64,000 nucleotides of DNA from Pseudolactococcus laudensis (GTDB lineage Bacteria > Bacillota > Bacilli > Lactobacillales > Streptococcaceae), in assembly GCF_013449735.1 (NCBI RefSeq), contig NZ_JACBNY010000003.1, positions 62,001 to 126,000 of the forward strand, written 5' to 3'. The translations under genes were made by a program, and so were the position numbers. The stretch's first letter is position 1, and the number at the start of each line of letters is the position of its first letter. The notes under the pieces were generated by a model. That model saw only the letters and a list, made by a program, of their open reading frames with translations. It had not been told where the DNA came from and searched no databases. Positions 16,800 through 26,629 of the stretch are shown here, one piece after another.

Positions 16800-17010
16800 A
16801 GCAGTAACTTTTGAAGAAAATTTAGCAGCATTAGAAGATATCGTCAAGCGCTTAGAAAATGGTGATGTTCCTTTGGAAGAGGCAATCGCGGAATTTCAAA
16901 AAGGCATGAAGTTATCTAAAGCCCTACAAAAAACCTTGAAAGATGCTGAGGCAACCTTGGTAAAAGTGATGGCAGATGACGGGACAGAGCAAGTATTCGA
17001 TGGACAATAA
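16792..17010 (+). CDS. xseB: Exodeoxyribonuclease VII small subunit
   Basis: A 72-residue helical-hairpin protein; several copies bind the XseA coiled coil. Motifs are [27 protein letters not shown], typical from the first residue, and [17 protein letters not shown] ribosome site lies inside xseA, with an eight-base overlap. Its end overlaps ispA by 11 bases. Confidence 0.95.
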   Translation: MVKAVTFEENLAALEDIVKRLENGDVPLEEAIAEFQKGMKLSKALQKTLKDAEATLVKVMADDGTEQVFDGQ

Positions 17011-17872
17011 AGCACTTTTGACAGCATTGACAAGTATTTTTGATGACTTTTATGATGCGGATGATTTAGTAGCCCACCTGACGCAGAGTATTCAATACTC
17101 GATTCAAGCAGGTGGCAAGCGGATTCGACCCTTGTTTCTACTTGAAACCTTGCAGGCCTTTGGCGTGAGCATCACGACAGAACATCTCAAAGTAGCTGGT
17201 GCTGTGGAGCTGATCCATACTAGTTCGCTCATTCACGATGACTTACCGGCCATGGATAATGACGATTTTCGTCGTGGCAAACCGACCAATCACAAAGTTT
17301 TCGGAGAGGCACAGGCGATTTTGGCAGGAGATGCCCTCTTACTTGACCCCTATCTTTTACTGGCAAATGCCGACCTACCTTCAGGAGTCGTTGTTGCATT
17401 AGTAAAAGAATTAGCGCTAGCCTCAGGCAGTCACGGGATGGTTGCAGGTCAAGTCTTGGATATGGATGGAGAGACGCAAGCCCTCACTTTTGAGGAGCTG
17501 AAACAAATTCATGCTCTGAAAACAGGTAAAATGCTAACGTTTCCTTTCGTTGCCGCAGGCCTTATCGCGCAGCAGTCAGATGAAGTCATCTTATCACTCC
17601 GCAATCTAGGGGAAAAAGTCGGTCAAGCCTTCCAAATCCGAGATGACATTTTAGATGTCACTGCAACATTTGACCAAATCGGGAAAACACCTGGTAAAGA
17701 TGAAGTTGCAGATAAGTCGACCTATGTTAAATTATTAGGTTTAGCAGGTGCCAAGGCAGAATTGTCAGCCAATCTGGCGGCAGCTGAAAGTATTTTGGCG
17801 GAGCTTTCGCACACAACGCAGCTAGTACCTGACAACATTTTGAAACAAATTGAAAGATTAAAAATTGACTAA
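17000..17872 (+). CDS. ispA: Farnesyl diphosphate synthase (geranyltranstransferase)
   Basis: Condenses isopentenyl diphosphate with allylic diphosphates to form farnesyl diphosphate for undecaprenol and quinone synthesis. The start chosen is ATG 17000 ([10 protein letters not shown]), inside the end of xseB; an upstream in-frame ATG at 16976 would add eight unconserved residues. The product has 290 residues. The first aspartate-rich motif lies in [10 protein letters not shown] near 80, followed by RRGKPTNH; the second is QIRDDILD near 216. This position after xseB is widely conserved. Confidence 0.94.
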   Translation: MDNKALLTALTSIFDDFYDADDLVAHLTQSIQYSIQAGGKRIRPLFLLETLQAFGVSITTEHLKVAGAVELIHTSSLIHDDLPAMDNDDFRRGKPTNHKVFGEAQAILAGDALLLDPYLLLANADLPSGVVVALVKELALASGSHGMVAGQVLDMDGETQALTFEELKQIHALKTGKMLTFPFVAAGLIAQQSDEVILSLRNLGEKVGQAFQIRDDILDVTATFDQIGKTPGKDEVADKSTYVKLLGLAGAKAELSANLAAAESILAELSHTTQLVPDNILKQIERLKID

Positions 17873-18686
17873 AGAACGAGTAGATGTCCTAGCCTATAAT
17901 CAAGGACTATTTGACACACGCGAACAGGCAAAACGTGGTGTCATGGCAGGTATTGTCATCAATGCCCTCAACGGAGAGCGCTTTGATAAGCCAGGTGAGA
18001 AAGTTTCCGATGATTTAGAGTTGATGATTAAGGGTGAAAAGTTACCTTATGTCAGCCGAGGTGGTTTGAAACTGGCGAGAGCGCTTGACATATTTAAAAT
18101 TTCGGTTTTAGATCAAACTGCTATTGATATTGGTTCATCAACAGGTGGTTTTACTGATGTTATGTTACAAAACGGGGCTAAGTTAGTCTATGCTGTTGAT
18201 GTTGGAACGAATCAGCTAGCCTGGAAAATTCGACAAGACGACCGTGTTGTTGTCATGGAGCAGTTTAATTTTCGCTATGCCAAACCAGAGGACTTTAACC
18301 ATGACTTGCCGACTTTTGCATCAATTGATGTTTCTTTTATCAGTCTGGCTTTGATTTTACCAGCTTTATTCGATATTTTACTTGAAGGTGGTCATGTTGT
18401 CGCGTTGATTAAGCCACAATTTGAGGCAGGGCGTGAACAAATCGGTAAAAATGGCATTATTAAAGATGCCAAAATTCATGAAACAGTGATTGAAACGGTT
18501 GTCAATATGGCAAATGGTCTAGGCTTTTCGACTATTGGCTTGACGAGTTCACCTATAAAAGGTGGTCATGGCAATATTGAATTTCTATTGCATTTGACAA
18601 AAAATGCAGAAGTGATCGATCAAGTGACGCCACAGATTAAAACGGTTGTTGCAGATGCACATGGAGAATTAGATGAAAAAAAGTGA
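17865..18686 (+). CDS. tlyA: TlyA-family rRNA 2'-O-methyltransferase (S4 plus FtsJ-like)
   Basis: A 273-residue protein. It begins with an S4 RNA-binding domain at about 1-60 (ERVDVLAYNQGLFDTREQAK) and continues with a Rossmann methyltransferase of the FtsJ/RrmJ type (IDIGSSTGGFTDVML near 88, VGTNQLAWKIR). It is often annotated as a haemolysin; the family methylates ribosomal RNA. The only suitable start is TTG 17865, eight bases inside ispA. It overlaps argR by 14 bases. Confidence 0.9.
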   Translation: MTKERVDVLAYNQGLFDTREQAKRGVMAGIVINALNGERFDKPGEKVSDDLELMIKGEKLPYVSRGGLKLARALDIFKISVLDQTAIDIGSSTGGFTDVMLQNGAKLVYAVDVGTNQLAWKIRQDDRVVVMEQFNFRYAKPEDFNHDLPTFASIDVSFISLALILPALFDILLEGGHVVALIKPQFEAGREQIGKNGIIKDAKIHETVIETVVNMANGLGFSTIGLTSSPIKGGHGNIEFLLHLTKNAEVIDQVTPQIKTVVADAHGELDEKK

Positions 18687-19107
18687 ACGGATTGATTTAA
18701 TCAAAAAAATATTGGTTGAGCAAGACATCATGACACAAGATGACTTAGTAAACGCCCTTTTAGATTTAAATATTGAAGTCACACAGGCTACTGTTTCACG
18801 TGATATGCGAGAACTGCGTTTGGTAAAAGTACCGGCTAAAACTGGTGGTTATCTTTATGCCTTGCCTGAAAGCAATCGGCTCAATACAGATGCAGAGTTT
18901 TTTAAATCAGTTGTTGAAGAAATAAAAAAACAGGGTAATCAATTGGCGATTAGAACAAGTCCAGGGTCAGCTATGCTACTTAAACATCGCTTGTTGACAC
19001 GCTTTGAACCGTTGATTTTTACAGTGCTGTCAGATGATGATACGATTTTATTAATCGCCACTACGGATGCAACTGCTGAAAAAATCTACACAAGTTTATC
19101 AAATTGA
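18673..19107 (+). CDS. argR: ArgR/AhrC-family arginine regulator
   Basis: A 144-residue arginine repressor. The winged-helix N-domain has ATVSRDMRELRLVKVP near 38-53. The C-terminal oligomerisation and arginine-binding domain is at about 75-144. The family's usual GDDT motif reads SDDDTILLI here, keeping the two Asp residues that bind arginine in active family members. Lactococci typically have two paralogues, ArgR and AhrC; this copy next to recN has the AhrC location, but I cannot tell which role it has. The ATG lies within tlyA with AATGGAGAA... as a possible ribosome site just upstream. Confidence 0.9.
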   Translation: MKKSERIDLIKKILVEQDIMTQDDLVNALLDLNIEVTQATVSRDMRELRLVKVPAKTGGYLYALPESNRLNTDAEFFKSVVEEIKKQGNQLAIRTSPGSAMLLKHRLLTRFEPLIFTVLSDDDTILLIATTDATAEKIYTSLSN

Positions 19108-19152
19108 TGGTGTGATAAAGGAAAGCCTTGGCACCTTGATGGAGGGAAATTG

Positions 19153-20823
19153 ATGTTACAAGAAATATCTATCAAAAATTTTGCCATTATCGATACAATT
19201 GCCATGCAGTTCGACCAAGGCATGTCGATTTTGACAGGCGAAACAGGTGCTGGGAAATCGATTATTATTGATGCCATGAACCTGTTATTAGGCTCGCGGG
19301 CACAGACGTCATTTGTCCGACATGGTGCTGATAAAGCGGAAATAGAAGGTTTATTTTTCTATCAGCAAGATAACCCTGAAATTGCCCAGCAACTTGAGAA
19401 ACTTGGCTTTGAGAATACAGGCGAGCTGATTTTACGTCGGGAGATTTTTGCCAATGGTAGGTCTTCTTGTCGGATTAATGGTGTTTTAACACCTTTGTCA
19501 AATCTTCAAGCGATTAGTAGCTTTTTGGTTGATATTCATGGTCAACATGACCACCAGGAGCTGATGAGTCCTACTCATCATTTAGCGATGCTAGATGAGT
19601 TTGGTGATAAAAAATTCTTAAAAATCAAACAAGACTATGCGCAGAAGTTTTCAGATTATAAAACATTACGCCAAAAATTGCTCACACTTAAAAAAAATCA
19701 AGCTGAATTTGCGCAACGTATTGATATTTTGAGGTTTCAAATTGATGAAATCACCTCAGCAGAGATTGATATCAAAACAGACGAGGATATCTACCAGAGA
19801 CGCGAGCAACTCACGCATGCTAACCACATTGCAGAACACTTGAATGCAGCTTTATATTCATTAGATGATGATGCGTCAGATTATTCAAGTCTTTCTATGG
19901 TAAGAAATGCTATGAATGAGCTGGAGTCAGCGAGTCAGTTTGATGCCCCAAGTTATGCCAAATTGTCTGAAAAAATTGCAGATGCCTACTATCTATTAGA
20001 AGATGCTGCGGCAGATTTAGAAAAGCGAATTGACGATTTGGAATTCAATCCGTCAGAGTTGGCTATGATTGAAGACCGAATTTCTGTTTTGACAACCCTC
20101 AAGAAAAAATACGGTCCTGAATTAACAGACGTACTAGCTTATTTAGCAAATTGTCAAAAGGAACTAGACGCACTAACTGGGGATGAGAATTCTTCAGAAA
20201 ATCTGGAAACATCATTTAAAGCGGCTGAAAAATCACTATTAATCAGTGCACAGGCCCTTTCAGATGCCAGAGCAACCATTGCTGAAAGACTTGCTAAAGA
20301 TGTCAAAGGCGAATTGGCAGATCTCTACATGGCTAAGGCAGATTTTAAAGTTCAGTTTGAGCCTGCGAAGTTTTCAGTAAATGGTAATCAGCACGTCGAG
20401 TTTTTCATTCAAACTAATCCGGGTGAAGGTTTCAAGCCTCTTGCTAAGACAGCATCGGGTGGGGAAATGAGTCGGATTATGCTTGCGATTAAGTCAAGTT
20501 TTGCTAGACGTGAAAATAAAACAGCGATTGTTTTTGATGAAGTTGATACTGGTGTTTCAGGACGTGTCGCCCAAGCGATCGCTAATAAAATATATAAAAT
20601 TTCTCAAAGTGGTCAGGTCTTGTGTATCTCGCATTTACCGCAAGTTGTTGCGATTGCGGATACCCAATACCATATAGAGAAAATTCAATTGACTGATAGT
20701 ACCACATCAACAGTTAGAAAATTAACATTTGAAGAACGGGAAATCGAAATTGCTAAAATGCTTGCTGGCGATGATTTAACACCTGAAGCATTAGCACAAG
20801 CCAAAAAATTACTGGAAAAATAA
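19153..20823 (+). CDS. recN: DNA repair protein RecN
   Basis: SMC-like ATPase acting early in double-strand break repair. The start chosen is ATG 19153, six bases after GGAGGG; an in-frame TTG at 19150 is too close to the ribosome site. The product has 556 residues. Walker A is GETGAGKS near 32, the central coiled coils run at about 150-370, the signature is ASGGEMSRIMLAIK near 436 and Walker B is VFDEVDTGVSG near 460. The gene order argR-recN is conserved across Firmicutes. Confidence 0.96.
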   Translation: MLQEISIKNFAIIDTIAMQFDQGMSILTGETGAGKSIIIDAMNLLLGSRAQTSFVRHGADKAEIEGLFFYQQDNPEIAQQLEKLGFENTGELILRREIFANGRSSCRINGVLTPLSNLQAISSFLVDIHGQHDHQELMSPTHHLAMLDEFGDKKFLKIKQDYAQKFSDYKTLRQKLLTLKKNQAEFAQRIDILRFQIDEITSAEIDIKTDEDIYQRREQLTHANHIAEHLNAALYSLDDDASDYSSLSMVRNAMNELESASQFDAPSYAKLSEKIADAYYLLEDAAADLEKRIDDLEFNPSELAMIEDRISVLTTLKKKYGPELTDVLAYLANCQKELDALTGDENSSENLETSFKAAEKSLLISAQALSDARATIAERLAKDVKGELADLYMAKADFKVQFEPAKFSVNGNQHVEFFIQTNPGEGFKPLAKTASGGEMSRIMLAIKSSFARRENKTAIVFDEVDTGVSGRVAQAIANKIYKISQSGQVLCISHLPQVVAIADTQYHIEKIQLTDSTTSTVRKLTFEEREIEIAKMLAGDDLTPEALAQAKKLLEK

Positions 20824-20827
20824 GAAG

Positions 20828-21628
20828 ATGAATCGAGAAAAACTAAAAACTGCTAAAAGAATCGTTGTTAAAATTGGGACCTCAAGTCTGATTTTGTCAA
20901 ATGGTCAAATCAATTTAAAAAATATGGATGACTTGGCTTTTACCCTGTCAAGTTTGAGGCACGAAGGCTATGACATTATTTTGGTGACATCTGGTGCCAT
21001 TGGTGTTGGCTTAAATGTCTTAGGTCTAGATAAACGACCCTCAGAAATTGCACAACAGCAAGCTTTGGCATCAATTGGGCAGGTTGAGTTAATGAGTCTT
21101 TACAATCATATTTTTGCACGCTACCAACAAAAAGTGTCGCAGCTTTTGTTGACCAATGATGTGATTGAGTATCCTGAGAGTCATCAAAATGCGTCTATGT
21201 CTCTACAAGCGATTTTAAGTCTCGGTATTATTCCAATTATTAATGAAAATGATGCAGTCAGTGTCGATGAGATGGATCATAAGACGAAATTTGGTGATAA
21301 TGATAGATTAGGTGCCATTGTGACGAACTTGGCTGATGCAGATTTGTTAATCATGCTGTCTGATATTGATGGTCTATATGACAAAAATCCCAATATTTTT
21401 GACGATGCCAAACTCATTGACACTGTCTCTGAAATTACAGACGAGTTGATGAAAGTAGCAGGTGGTGCTGGTAGTCGTTTTGGTACAGGTGGCATGACTA
21501 GCAAATTAGAGGCAGCCAAGCTGATTTTTGATAATGATAAACAAATGGTGTTGACGAATGGTGCTCGAATTCGTGAGATTCGGGATATCATTGCCGGCAA
21601 AAAGAAGGGGACATATTTTGGACAGTAG
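20828..21628 (+). CDS. proB: Glutamate 5-kinase
   Basis: Phosphorylates glutamate, first step of proline synthesis. It has 266 residues and only the amino-acid kinase domain; the C-terminal PUA domain of the longer enzymes is absent, as usual in streptococci and lactococci. Motifs: VVKIGTSSLI near 11, VTSGAIGVG near 54, NENDAVSVDEM near 140, GGMTSKLEAAK near 222. It starts four bases after recN. The stop overlaps the next gene, and proA is separated from it by two FemABX genes. Confidence 0.95.
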   Translation: MNREKLKTAKRIVVKIGTSSLILSNGQINLKNMDDLAFTLSSLRHEGYDIILVTSGAIGVGLNVLGLDKRPSEIAQQQALASIGQVELMSLYNHIFARYQQKVSQLLLTNDVIEYPESHQNASMSLQAILSLGIIPIINENDAVSVDEMDHKTKFGDNDRLGAIVTNLADADLLIMLSDIDGLYDKNPNIFDDAKLIDTVSEITDELMKVAGGAGSRFGTGGMTSKLEAAKLIFDNDKQMVLTNGARIREIRDIIAGKKKGTYFGQ

Positions 21629-22835
21629 TCAATTTACAGTCATCACAGCAGCCAAATTTGCGGATTTTGTGGCGACACGTGATGACATTCATTTCCAACA
21701 AACTAAGGCATTTGGTGATTTACAAGCTGCTTTAGGACATCAGCCATTTTATTTGGCAGTAAAAACAGACCAAACAATCGTGGCTGCTATGCTTGTGACA
21801 CTTGCAAAAGTTAGGTTTGGGTATTTGGCAGAGGCACATGGTAATCCTTACTTTTCAACAGTAGCAAACGATAATCAAGTGCTCATTTCAGGTGCCAAAG
21901 CTTTACTTAAAAAGCAAGGTGTCTTGAAACTCATCATCCATTCTAATCAGATGATTGAAAAGTATGATGATAACTGGGAAAAAATAGGTGAGTTTAACCA
22001 AGGGTTAGATGCTTTTTATCAAGATTTAGGCTTTTCACAAGGTCATTTGAGCGATTTTGAAAAAGGCTTTAACTACAATTATAGTAAAGCCTTGACGGGT
22101 TTTGAAAATTTTGCTAAACTTGAAAAATCATATAAAAAAAATGGTCTTCAAACAATTAAAAAGGCGCGTAAACTAGGCATTCAAGTCTATGAGGCGAGCT
22201 ATGATGAATTGGCTGATTTTAAAAAAGTAGTCGATGAAGCAGGGGAGCGTAGGAATTTCTCAACTCGAGAATTGTCTTACTATCAGGCTGTCTATCGCGC
22301 TTTTGGTGAACGTGTTAAGTTTGTCTTGGCTAAGCTTAATTTCCAAAAGGAATTGGTAGCGAATCAGTTGGAGCTGGTTGGTATTTATCAGGAAATCGAG
22401 CAGGCTGAGGCACAAAATAAGAAAAAAAGTCTTGATACACTTCATCAGAGAGCATCACGACTTGAAAAATTCCAAGCGGAACTTCAAAAGTTGGCGGAGA
22501 TGCATGGCGACCAAGATGTTATCTTAGCTGCGTCACAATTCTTTATCATGCCCAATGATATCCTCTATATGTTTAGTGGGATGTATGATGCGTATAGAGA
22601 ATTTTCTGCCCCTTTCTTGATTCAAGATTACATGTTACAATTTGCTTTTGAGCATCACATTGAGCACTACCATTTTATGGGAGTCAATGCGCCTGATAAT
22701 CCAGATCAGGGTGTTTTGAAATTCAAACAAAACTTTAAGGGCTACATTTGGCAGTCCTCAGGTAACTATGAGTTAGTTGTAAAACCAATCTTAAACAAGA
22801 TGACAGAAATTTTAAAAGCTGTCATAAAACGTTAG
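21618..22835 (+). CDS. murM: FemABX-family peptidoglycan bridge aminoacyltransferase, MurM-like
   Basis: Adds an amino acid from aminoacyl-tRNA to the lysine of lipid II. The best start is TTG 21618, seven bases after AGAAGGGG, giving 405 residues, the length of streptococcal MurM; an extension to 21558 only reads through proB. It has two GNAT-like halves split by a coiled coil at about 250-315 (QLELVGIYQEIEQAEAQNKK), and FKQNFKGYI near the C-terminus. It overlaps proB by 11 bases. With the next gene it forms a MurM/MurN-like pair, suggesting a two-residue bridge. Identity of the amino acid cannot be read from sequence. Confidence 0.88.
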   Translation: MDSSQFTVITAAKFADFVATRDDIHFQQTKAFGDLQAALGHQPFYLAVKTDQTIVAAMLVTLAKVRFGYLAEAHGNPYFSTVANDNQVLISGAKALLKKQGVLKLIIHSNQMIEKYDDNWEKIGEFNQGLDAFYQDLGFSQGHLSDFEKGFNYNYSKALTGFENFAKLEKSYKKNGLQTIKKARKLGIQVYEASYDELADFKKVVDEAGERRNFSTRELSYYQAVYRAFGERVKFVLAKLNFQKELVANQLELVGIYQEIEQAEAQNKKKSLDTLHQRASRLEKFQAELQKLAEMHGDQDVILAASQFFIMPNDILYMFSGMYDAYREFSAPFLIQDYMLQFAFEHHIEHYHFMGVNAPDNPDQGVLKFKQNFKGYIWQSSGNYELVVKPILNKMTEILKAVIKR

Positions 22836-22852
22836 AAAGCAGTCGTCATATC

Positions 22853-24064
22853 ATGAAATTTAATACAGCAGTCGATGCGAAAGCACACGATGAATTTGTT
22901 AAACAAAGCCCACTCAATCATTTATTACAATCCAGCACATGGGCTGAAGTCAAAGATAATTGGGCATCTCAAATTGTTGGGGTGACAGATGATGCTGGAA
23001 ATCTCATTGCAACTTCTCTGGTCTTGATTAAAAAATTACCACTTGGCTTTACCATGTTTTACACACCACGTGGGCCAATCATGGATTATGAAAATGCTGA
23101 GTTGGTGTCTTTCTTTTTCGACCAATTGAAGAGAATGGCTAAAAAGCAGAGAGCACTATTTATAAAAATAGATCCTGCAATCCTTTACAGGACATCAAAG
23201 TTTGGTCAAAAAGAAGCCACCGACATTTTCCCAGAGGCTGTCACAATGTTGGAAAATATTAAAGCAGCTGGTGCTGAACATCTTGGCTTTAATCAAGTTA
23301 TGAGTGAGACGATTCAACCACGTTATCAAGCCAATGAGCCGTTGGTCAGCGACATGACGACGATTTATCCAAAACACGCTAAGCGGATTATGAAAGATGC
23401 GATTAACCGTGGTGTGACTGGTCGTCGTGTAGGTATGGACAGTTTAGATGAGTTTAGTACGGTTGTCAGTATGACTGAGAGTCGTAAGGGTGTAGCGCTT
23501 AGAAATCGCGATTACTTTGAGCAGCTTATGACCTTGTATGGAGAGGATGCTTACTTGCATTTGGCAGAAGTCAATCTCAAAGAAAAGTATGCTGAGTTGC
23601 AGGCGCAACTAGCACAGATTGAAAAAGATATTGCTGAAACGCCAGAAAATCAGAAAAAACGTTTCAATCGATTGAATGATCAAAAAAGATCGGTCGAAAA
23701 ATACCTGAAAGAGTTTGCAGACTATGATACAGCGTCTGATGCCTCAACTGTCATTGCGGGGATTTTGTCTATTAAATTCGGAGATACGATGGAGATGCTT
23801 TATGCTGGGATGAATGATGCTTTTAAAAAATTCTATCCGCAATATCTTTTGTATCCACAAGCTTTTGATGATGCCTTTGCTGCTGGTGCCAAATGGGCAA
23901 ATATGGGTGGTGTAGAAGGCGATCTCAATGATGGTCTATCTAAATTCAAGAGTAATTTTAACCCCGATATTCAAGAGTTGGTTGGTGAATTTAATATCCC
24001 AGTCAATGGTTTGCTCTATTCTTTAAGTAATCTTGCCTACAAATTCCGTAAAAAAATGAAATAA
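22853..24064 (+). CDS. murN: FemABX-family peptidoglycan bridge aminoacyltransferase, MurN-like
   Basis: A second lipid II aminoacyltransferase of 403 residues, paralogous to the preceding gene. Motifs: FVKQSPLNHLLQSSTWAEVK near 16-35, a MFYTPRGPIMDYEN stretch near 68 and FKSNFNPDI near the end. A coiled-coil arm lies at about 240-295 (KEKYAELQAQLAQIEKDIAE). It starts 17 bases after murM and ends 14 bases before proA, so murM-murN-proA are probably co-transcribed. In pneumococcus MurN adds the second, Ala residue after MurM; the same order of action is inferred here. Confidence 0.88.
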   Translation: MKFNTAVDAKAHDEFVKQSPLNHLLQSSTWAEVKDNWASQIVGVTDDAGNLIATSLVLIKKLPLGFTMFYTPRGPIMDYENAELVSFFFDQLKRMAKKQRALFIKIDPAILYRTSKFGQKEATDIFPEAVTMLENIKAAGAEHLGFNQVMSETIQPRYQANEPLVSDMTTIYPKHAKRIMKDAINRGVTGRRVGMDSLDEFSTVVSMTESRKGVALRNRDYFEQLMTLYGEDAYLHLAEVNLKEKYAELQAQLAQIEKDIAETPENQKKRFNRLNDQKRSVEKYLKEFADYDTASDASTVIAGILSIKFGDTMEMLYAGMNDAFKKFYPQYLLYPQAFDDAFAAGAKWANMGGVEGDLNDGLSKFKSNFNPDIQELVGEFNIPVNGLLYSLSNLAYKFRKKMK

Positions 24065-24078
24065 AGTGAGGAAAACAG

Positions 24079-25320
24079 ATGATTGAGACGCTTGGTAAAC
24101 ATGCTAAAACCGCTGCCTTCGAGTTGGCAAAATATGCTACTCTTGAAAAAAATCAATTTCTCCAACAACTAGCGCAAGTCCTTGTTGACAATACCGATAG
24201 CATCATCGCTGAAAATGCCAAAGATTTAGCCCTTGCAGAGGCTAATGGGATTAATCGGATTATGTTGGATCGCCTTCGTTTGACGCCGGAGCGAATCGTT
24301 GACATCGCTGAAGGTGTTCGCCAAGTGGCTGCATTGCCTGATCCAGTAGGGCAAGTGATTAACGGCTATACCAATATTGATGGTTTAAGAATCCTTCAAA
24401 AACGAGTACCTTTAGGTGTCGTTGGGATGATTTTTGAAAGTCGTCCAAATGTTGGAGTAGACGCTTTTGCCCTATGTTTCAAAACAAATAATGCGGTTAT
24501 CTTGCGCGGTGGCAAAGATGCTATTCACTCTAACCAGGCGCTCGTTCAAGTCATCAAAACGGCATTAACAGCTGCAGGTATCACGGAACATGCGGTAGGA
24601 CTCGTGACGGACACAAGCCATGAAGTAGCAAGAGAAATGATGCAGGCTACTCAATATTTGGATGTACTGATTCCACGAGGTGGTGCAGGACTTATCAAGA
24701 CAGTCAAGGAACAATCTCGCGTCCCAATTATTGAGACTGGAACTGGTAATGTCAGTATATATGTTGATGAATTTGCTAATTTAGATATGGCAACAAAAAT
24801 TGTCATCAACGCTAAAACGCAACGACCAAGTGTCTGTAATGCAGCTGAAAGTTTGGTTGTCCATGAAAAAATTGCAGCTGAATTTTTACCAAAACTTCAG
24901 GTTGCGATTAATGCGGTACAGGAGATTGACTTTAAAGTTGATGAGTTAGCTGCTACCTTGATGACGGGCGAACCTGCAACGGAAGCGGACTTCGGAACTG
25001 AATATTTAGATTACAAGATGTCAGTTAAGGTTGTCTCAAACATTGATCAAGCGATTGCGCATATTAATCGGTACAGTACTAAACATTCAGAGAGTATCAT
25101 TACTGATAATTTGGTACATGCCGATCAATTCCAAGCACAAATTGACTCAGCTGCGGTTTATGTCAATGCCTCTACAAGGTTTACAGACGGTTTTGTTTTT
25201 GGTTTAGGTGCCGAAATTGGCATTTCAACTCAAAAACTACATGCCCGAGGTCCAATGGGACTTGAAGCACTCACGTCTTATAAATATTTAATTAATGGAA
25301 ATGGTCAAACAAGAGGCTAA
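24079..25320 (+). CDS. proA: Gamma-glutamyl phosphate reductase
   Basis: NADPH-dependent reduction of gamma-glutamyl phosphate to glutamate semialdehyde, step two of proline synthesis. It has 413 residues, aldehyde dehydrogenase-like. Motifs: [17 protein letters not shown] near 112, LRGGKDA near 143, the catalytic Cys in [10 protein letters not shown] near 250, and [14 protein letters not shown] near the C-terminus. A GTGAGG ribosome site precedes the ATG. The two murMN-like genes separate it from proB. Confidence 0.96.
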   Translation: MIETLGKHAKTAAFELAKYATLEKNQFLQQLAQVLVDNTDSIIAENAKDLALAEANGINRIMLDRLRLTPERIVDIAEGVRQVAALPDPVGQVINGYTNIDGLRILQKRVPLGVVGMIFESRPNVGVDAFALCFKTNNAVILRGGKDAIHSNQALVQVIKTALTAAGITEHAVGLVTDTSHEVAREMMQATQYLDVLIPRGGAGLIKTVKEQSRVPIIETGTGNVSIYVDEFANLDMATKIVINAKTQRPSVCNAAESLVVHEKIAAEFLPKLQVAINAVQEIDFKVDELAATLMTGEPATEADFGTEYLDYKMSVKVVSNIDQAIAHINRYSTKHSESIITDNLVHADQFQAQIDSAAVYVNASTRFTDGFVFGLGAEIGISTQKLHARGPMGLEALTSYKYLINGNGQTRG

Positions 25321-25428
25321 CGGTTAGGCTGCCATTGACAGAATGTTTTATGGCACTGATAAACACAAATCTGATGAAGTGATTTAGATATTCGTCACGA
25401 TTTCATGACTAAAATATGACAATTCAGT

Positions 25429-25456
25429 AAAAATCTAGATATTGCTAGATTTTTTT
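25429..25456 (+). terminator. proA terminator
   Basis: AAATCTAG-ATATTG-CTAGATTT followed by T. It directly abuts the rsmH promoter. The preceding 110 bases after proA hold nothing I can identify. Confidence 0.9.
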
Positions 25457-25464
25457 GGTATAAT
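25456..25464 (+). promoter_or_regulatory. rsmH extended -10 promoter
   Basis: TGGTATAAT starts at the last T of the proA terminator. The transcript would begin near 25471 and carry an 83-base leader. Confidence 0.7.
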
Positions 25465-25474
25465 AAGATTTGTT

Positions 25475-25527
25475 TAGGAGATGCGTCAATGCGTCAACTG
25501 ATTTTGAAGTCATAACATCAAAATCAG
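25475..25527 (+). promoter_or_regulatory. rsmH leader with short ORF and 10-bp hairpin
   Basis: TAGGAG at 25475 is followed by two overlapping ATGs in the tandem ATGCGTCA repeat. The second, at 25489, is eight bases from the ribosome site and encodes MRQLILKS, ending at 25515. CTGATTTTGA (25498-25507) pairs perfectly with TCAAAATCAG (25518-25527), and the short ORF stops in the loop. This looks like a translated leader, but there is no T-tract, so classical attenuation is not evident. Confidence 0.45.
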
Positions 25528-25553
25528 CTCTAAACACTAGAAAGTGAGTATAC

Positions 25554-26501
25554 ATGTCAGACCAGACAACTTTTAAGCATGATACCGTTCTGCTACACGA
25601 AACCGTTGATATGCTTGAAGTCAAGCCTGATGGCATCTACATTGACGCCACACTAGGTGGTGCAGGCCATAGCGAGTATTTGCTGAGCCAACTCACTACA
25701 GGGCACCTGTATGCTTTTGACCAGGATGAAACTGCCCACCAAAATGCTAAAATAAAACTAAAAACACAGCTTGAAGCTGGACGTGTGACGTTGATTAAAA
25801 ATAATTTTCAACATCTTAAGGCGGCACTTGCAGAATATGGTGTCACTGAATTTGATGGGATTCTCTATGACTTGGGAGTCTCAAGTCCTCAGTTCGATGA
25901 CAGTCAACGCGGTTTCTCTTATAAAAAAGAGGCTAGATTAGACATGCGTATGGATCAATCACAGGCATTGACCGCGCACGATGTTGTCAATACTTATGCC
26001 TTTAACGATTTGATGCGGATTTTTAGCCGTTATGGTGAAGAAAAATTCTCTAAACAAATTGCGCGTAAAATTGAAAAAGCAAGAGAAATTGCACCAATAG
26101 ATACGACATTGCAGTTAGCAGATATCATTAAATCTGCTTTACCTCAAAAAGAATTGAAGAAAAAAGGTCATCCGGCTAAACGAATCTTTCAAGCTATTCG
26201 CATTGAAGTGAACGATGAACTGGGTGCGGCTGCTGAATCAATTGAAACAGCAATTCATATGCTTAAAAAAGATGGCAGAATATCTGTTATTACTTTCCAT
26301 TCTTTAGAAGATAAGCTAACAAAGTCACTCTTTAAAGAATATGCAACGGTTGATATCCCTCGGGGGTTACCTATGGTACCTGATGATATGAAACCTCTTT
26401 TAACGGTAGTTAACCGTAAACCAATTCTCGCATCTGAGGATGAATTGGCTTATAATAATCGTGCACATTCCGCTAAATTGAGGGTTGCACAAAAAAATTA
26501 G
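25554..26501 (+). CDS. rsmH: 16S rRNA (cytosine-1402-N4)-methyltransferase
   Basis: Methylates C1402 of 16S rRNA near the P site using S-adenosylmethionine. It has 315 residues. Motifs: [13 protein letters not shown] at the N-terminus, [15 protein letters not shown] near 30, [12 protein letters not shown] near 105, [14 protein letters not shown] near 207, and [12 protein letters not shown] near 240. It is the first gene of the rsmH-ftsL-pbpX-mraY cluster. No mraZ precedes it, as is common in lactococci and streptococci. Confidence 0.96.
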   Translation: MSDQTTFKHDTVLLHETVDMLEVKPDGIYIDATLGGAGHSEYLLSQLTTGHLYAFDQDETAHQNAKIKLKTQLEAGRVTLIKNNFQHLKAALAEYGVTEFDGILYDLGVSSPQFDDSQRGFSYKKEARLDMRMDQSQALTAHDVVNTYAFNDLMRIFSRYGEEKFSKQIARKIEKAREIAPIDTTLQLADIIKSALPQKELKKKGHPAKRIFQAIRIEVNDELGAAAESIETAIHMLKKDGRISVITFHSLEDKLTKSLFKEYATVDIPRGLPMVPDDMKPLLTVVNRKPILASEDELAYNNRAHSAKLRVAQKN

Positions 26502-26629
26502 TGATATTTTCATCAAGTGTCTGAGAAGATTTTGAGTGGTCTGATATTGGTGAATGACCTATCTTTTTTCAATGAGGTGTAAGCTAAGTTTTAAACGTTC
26601 AGACAGATAAATTTTAGAAAGGTAAAATC

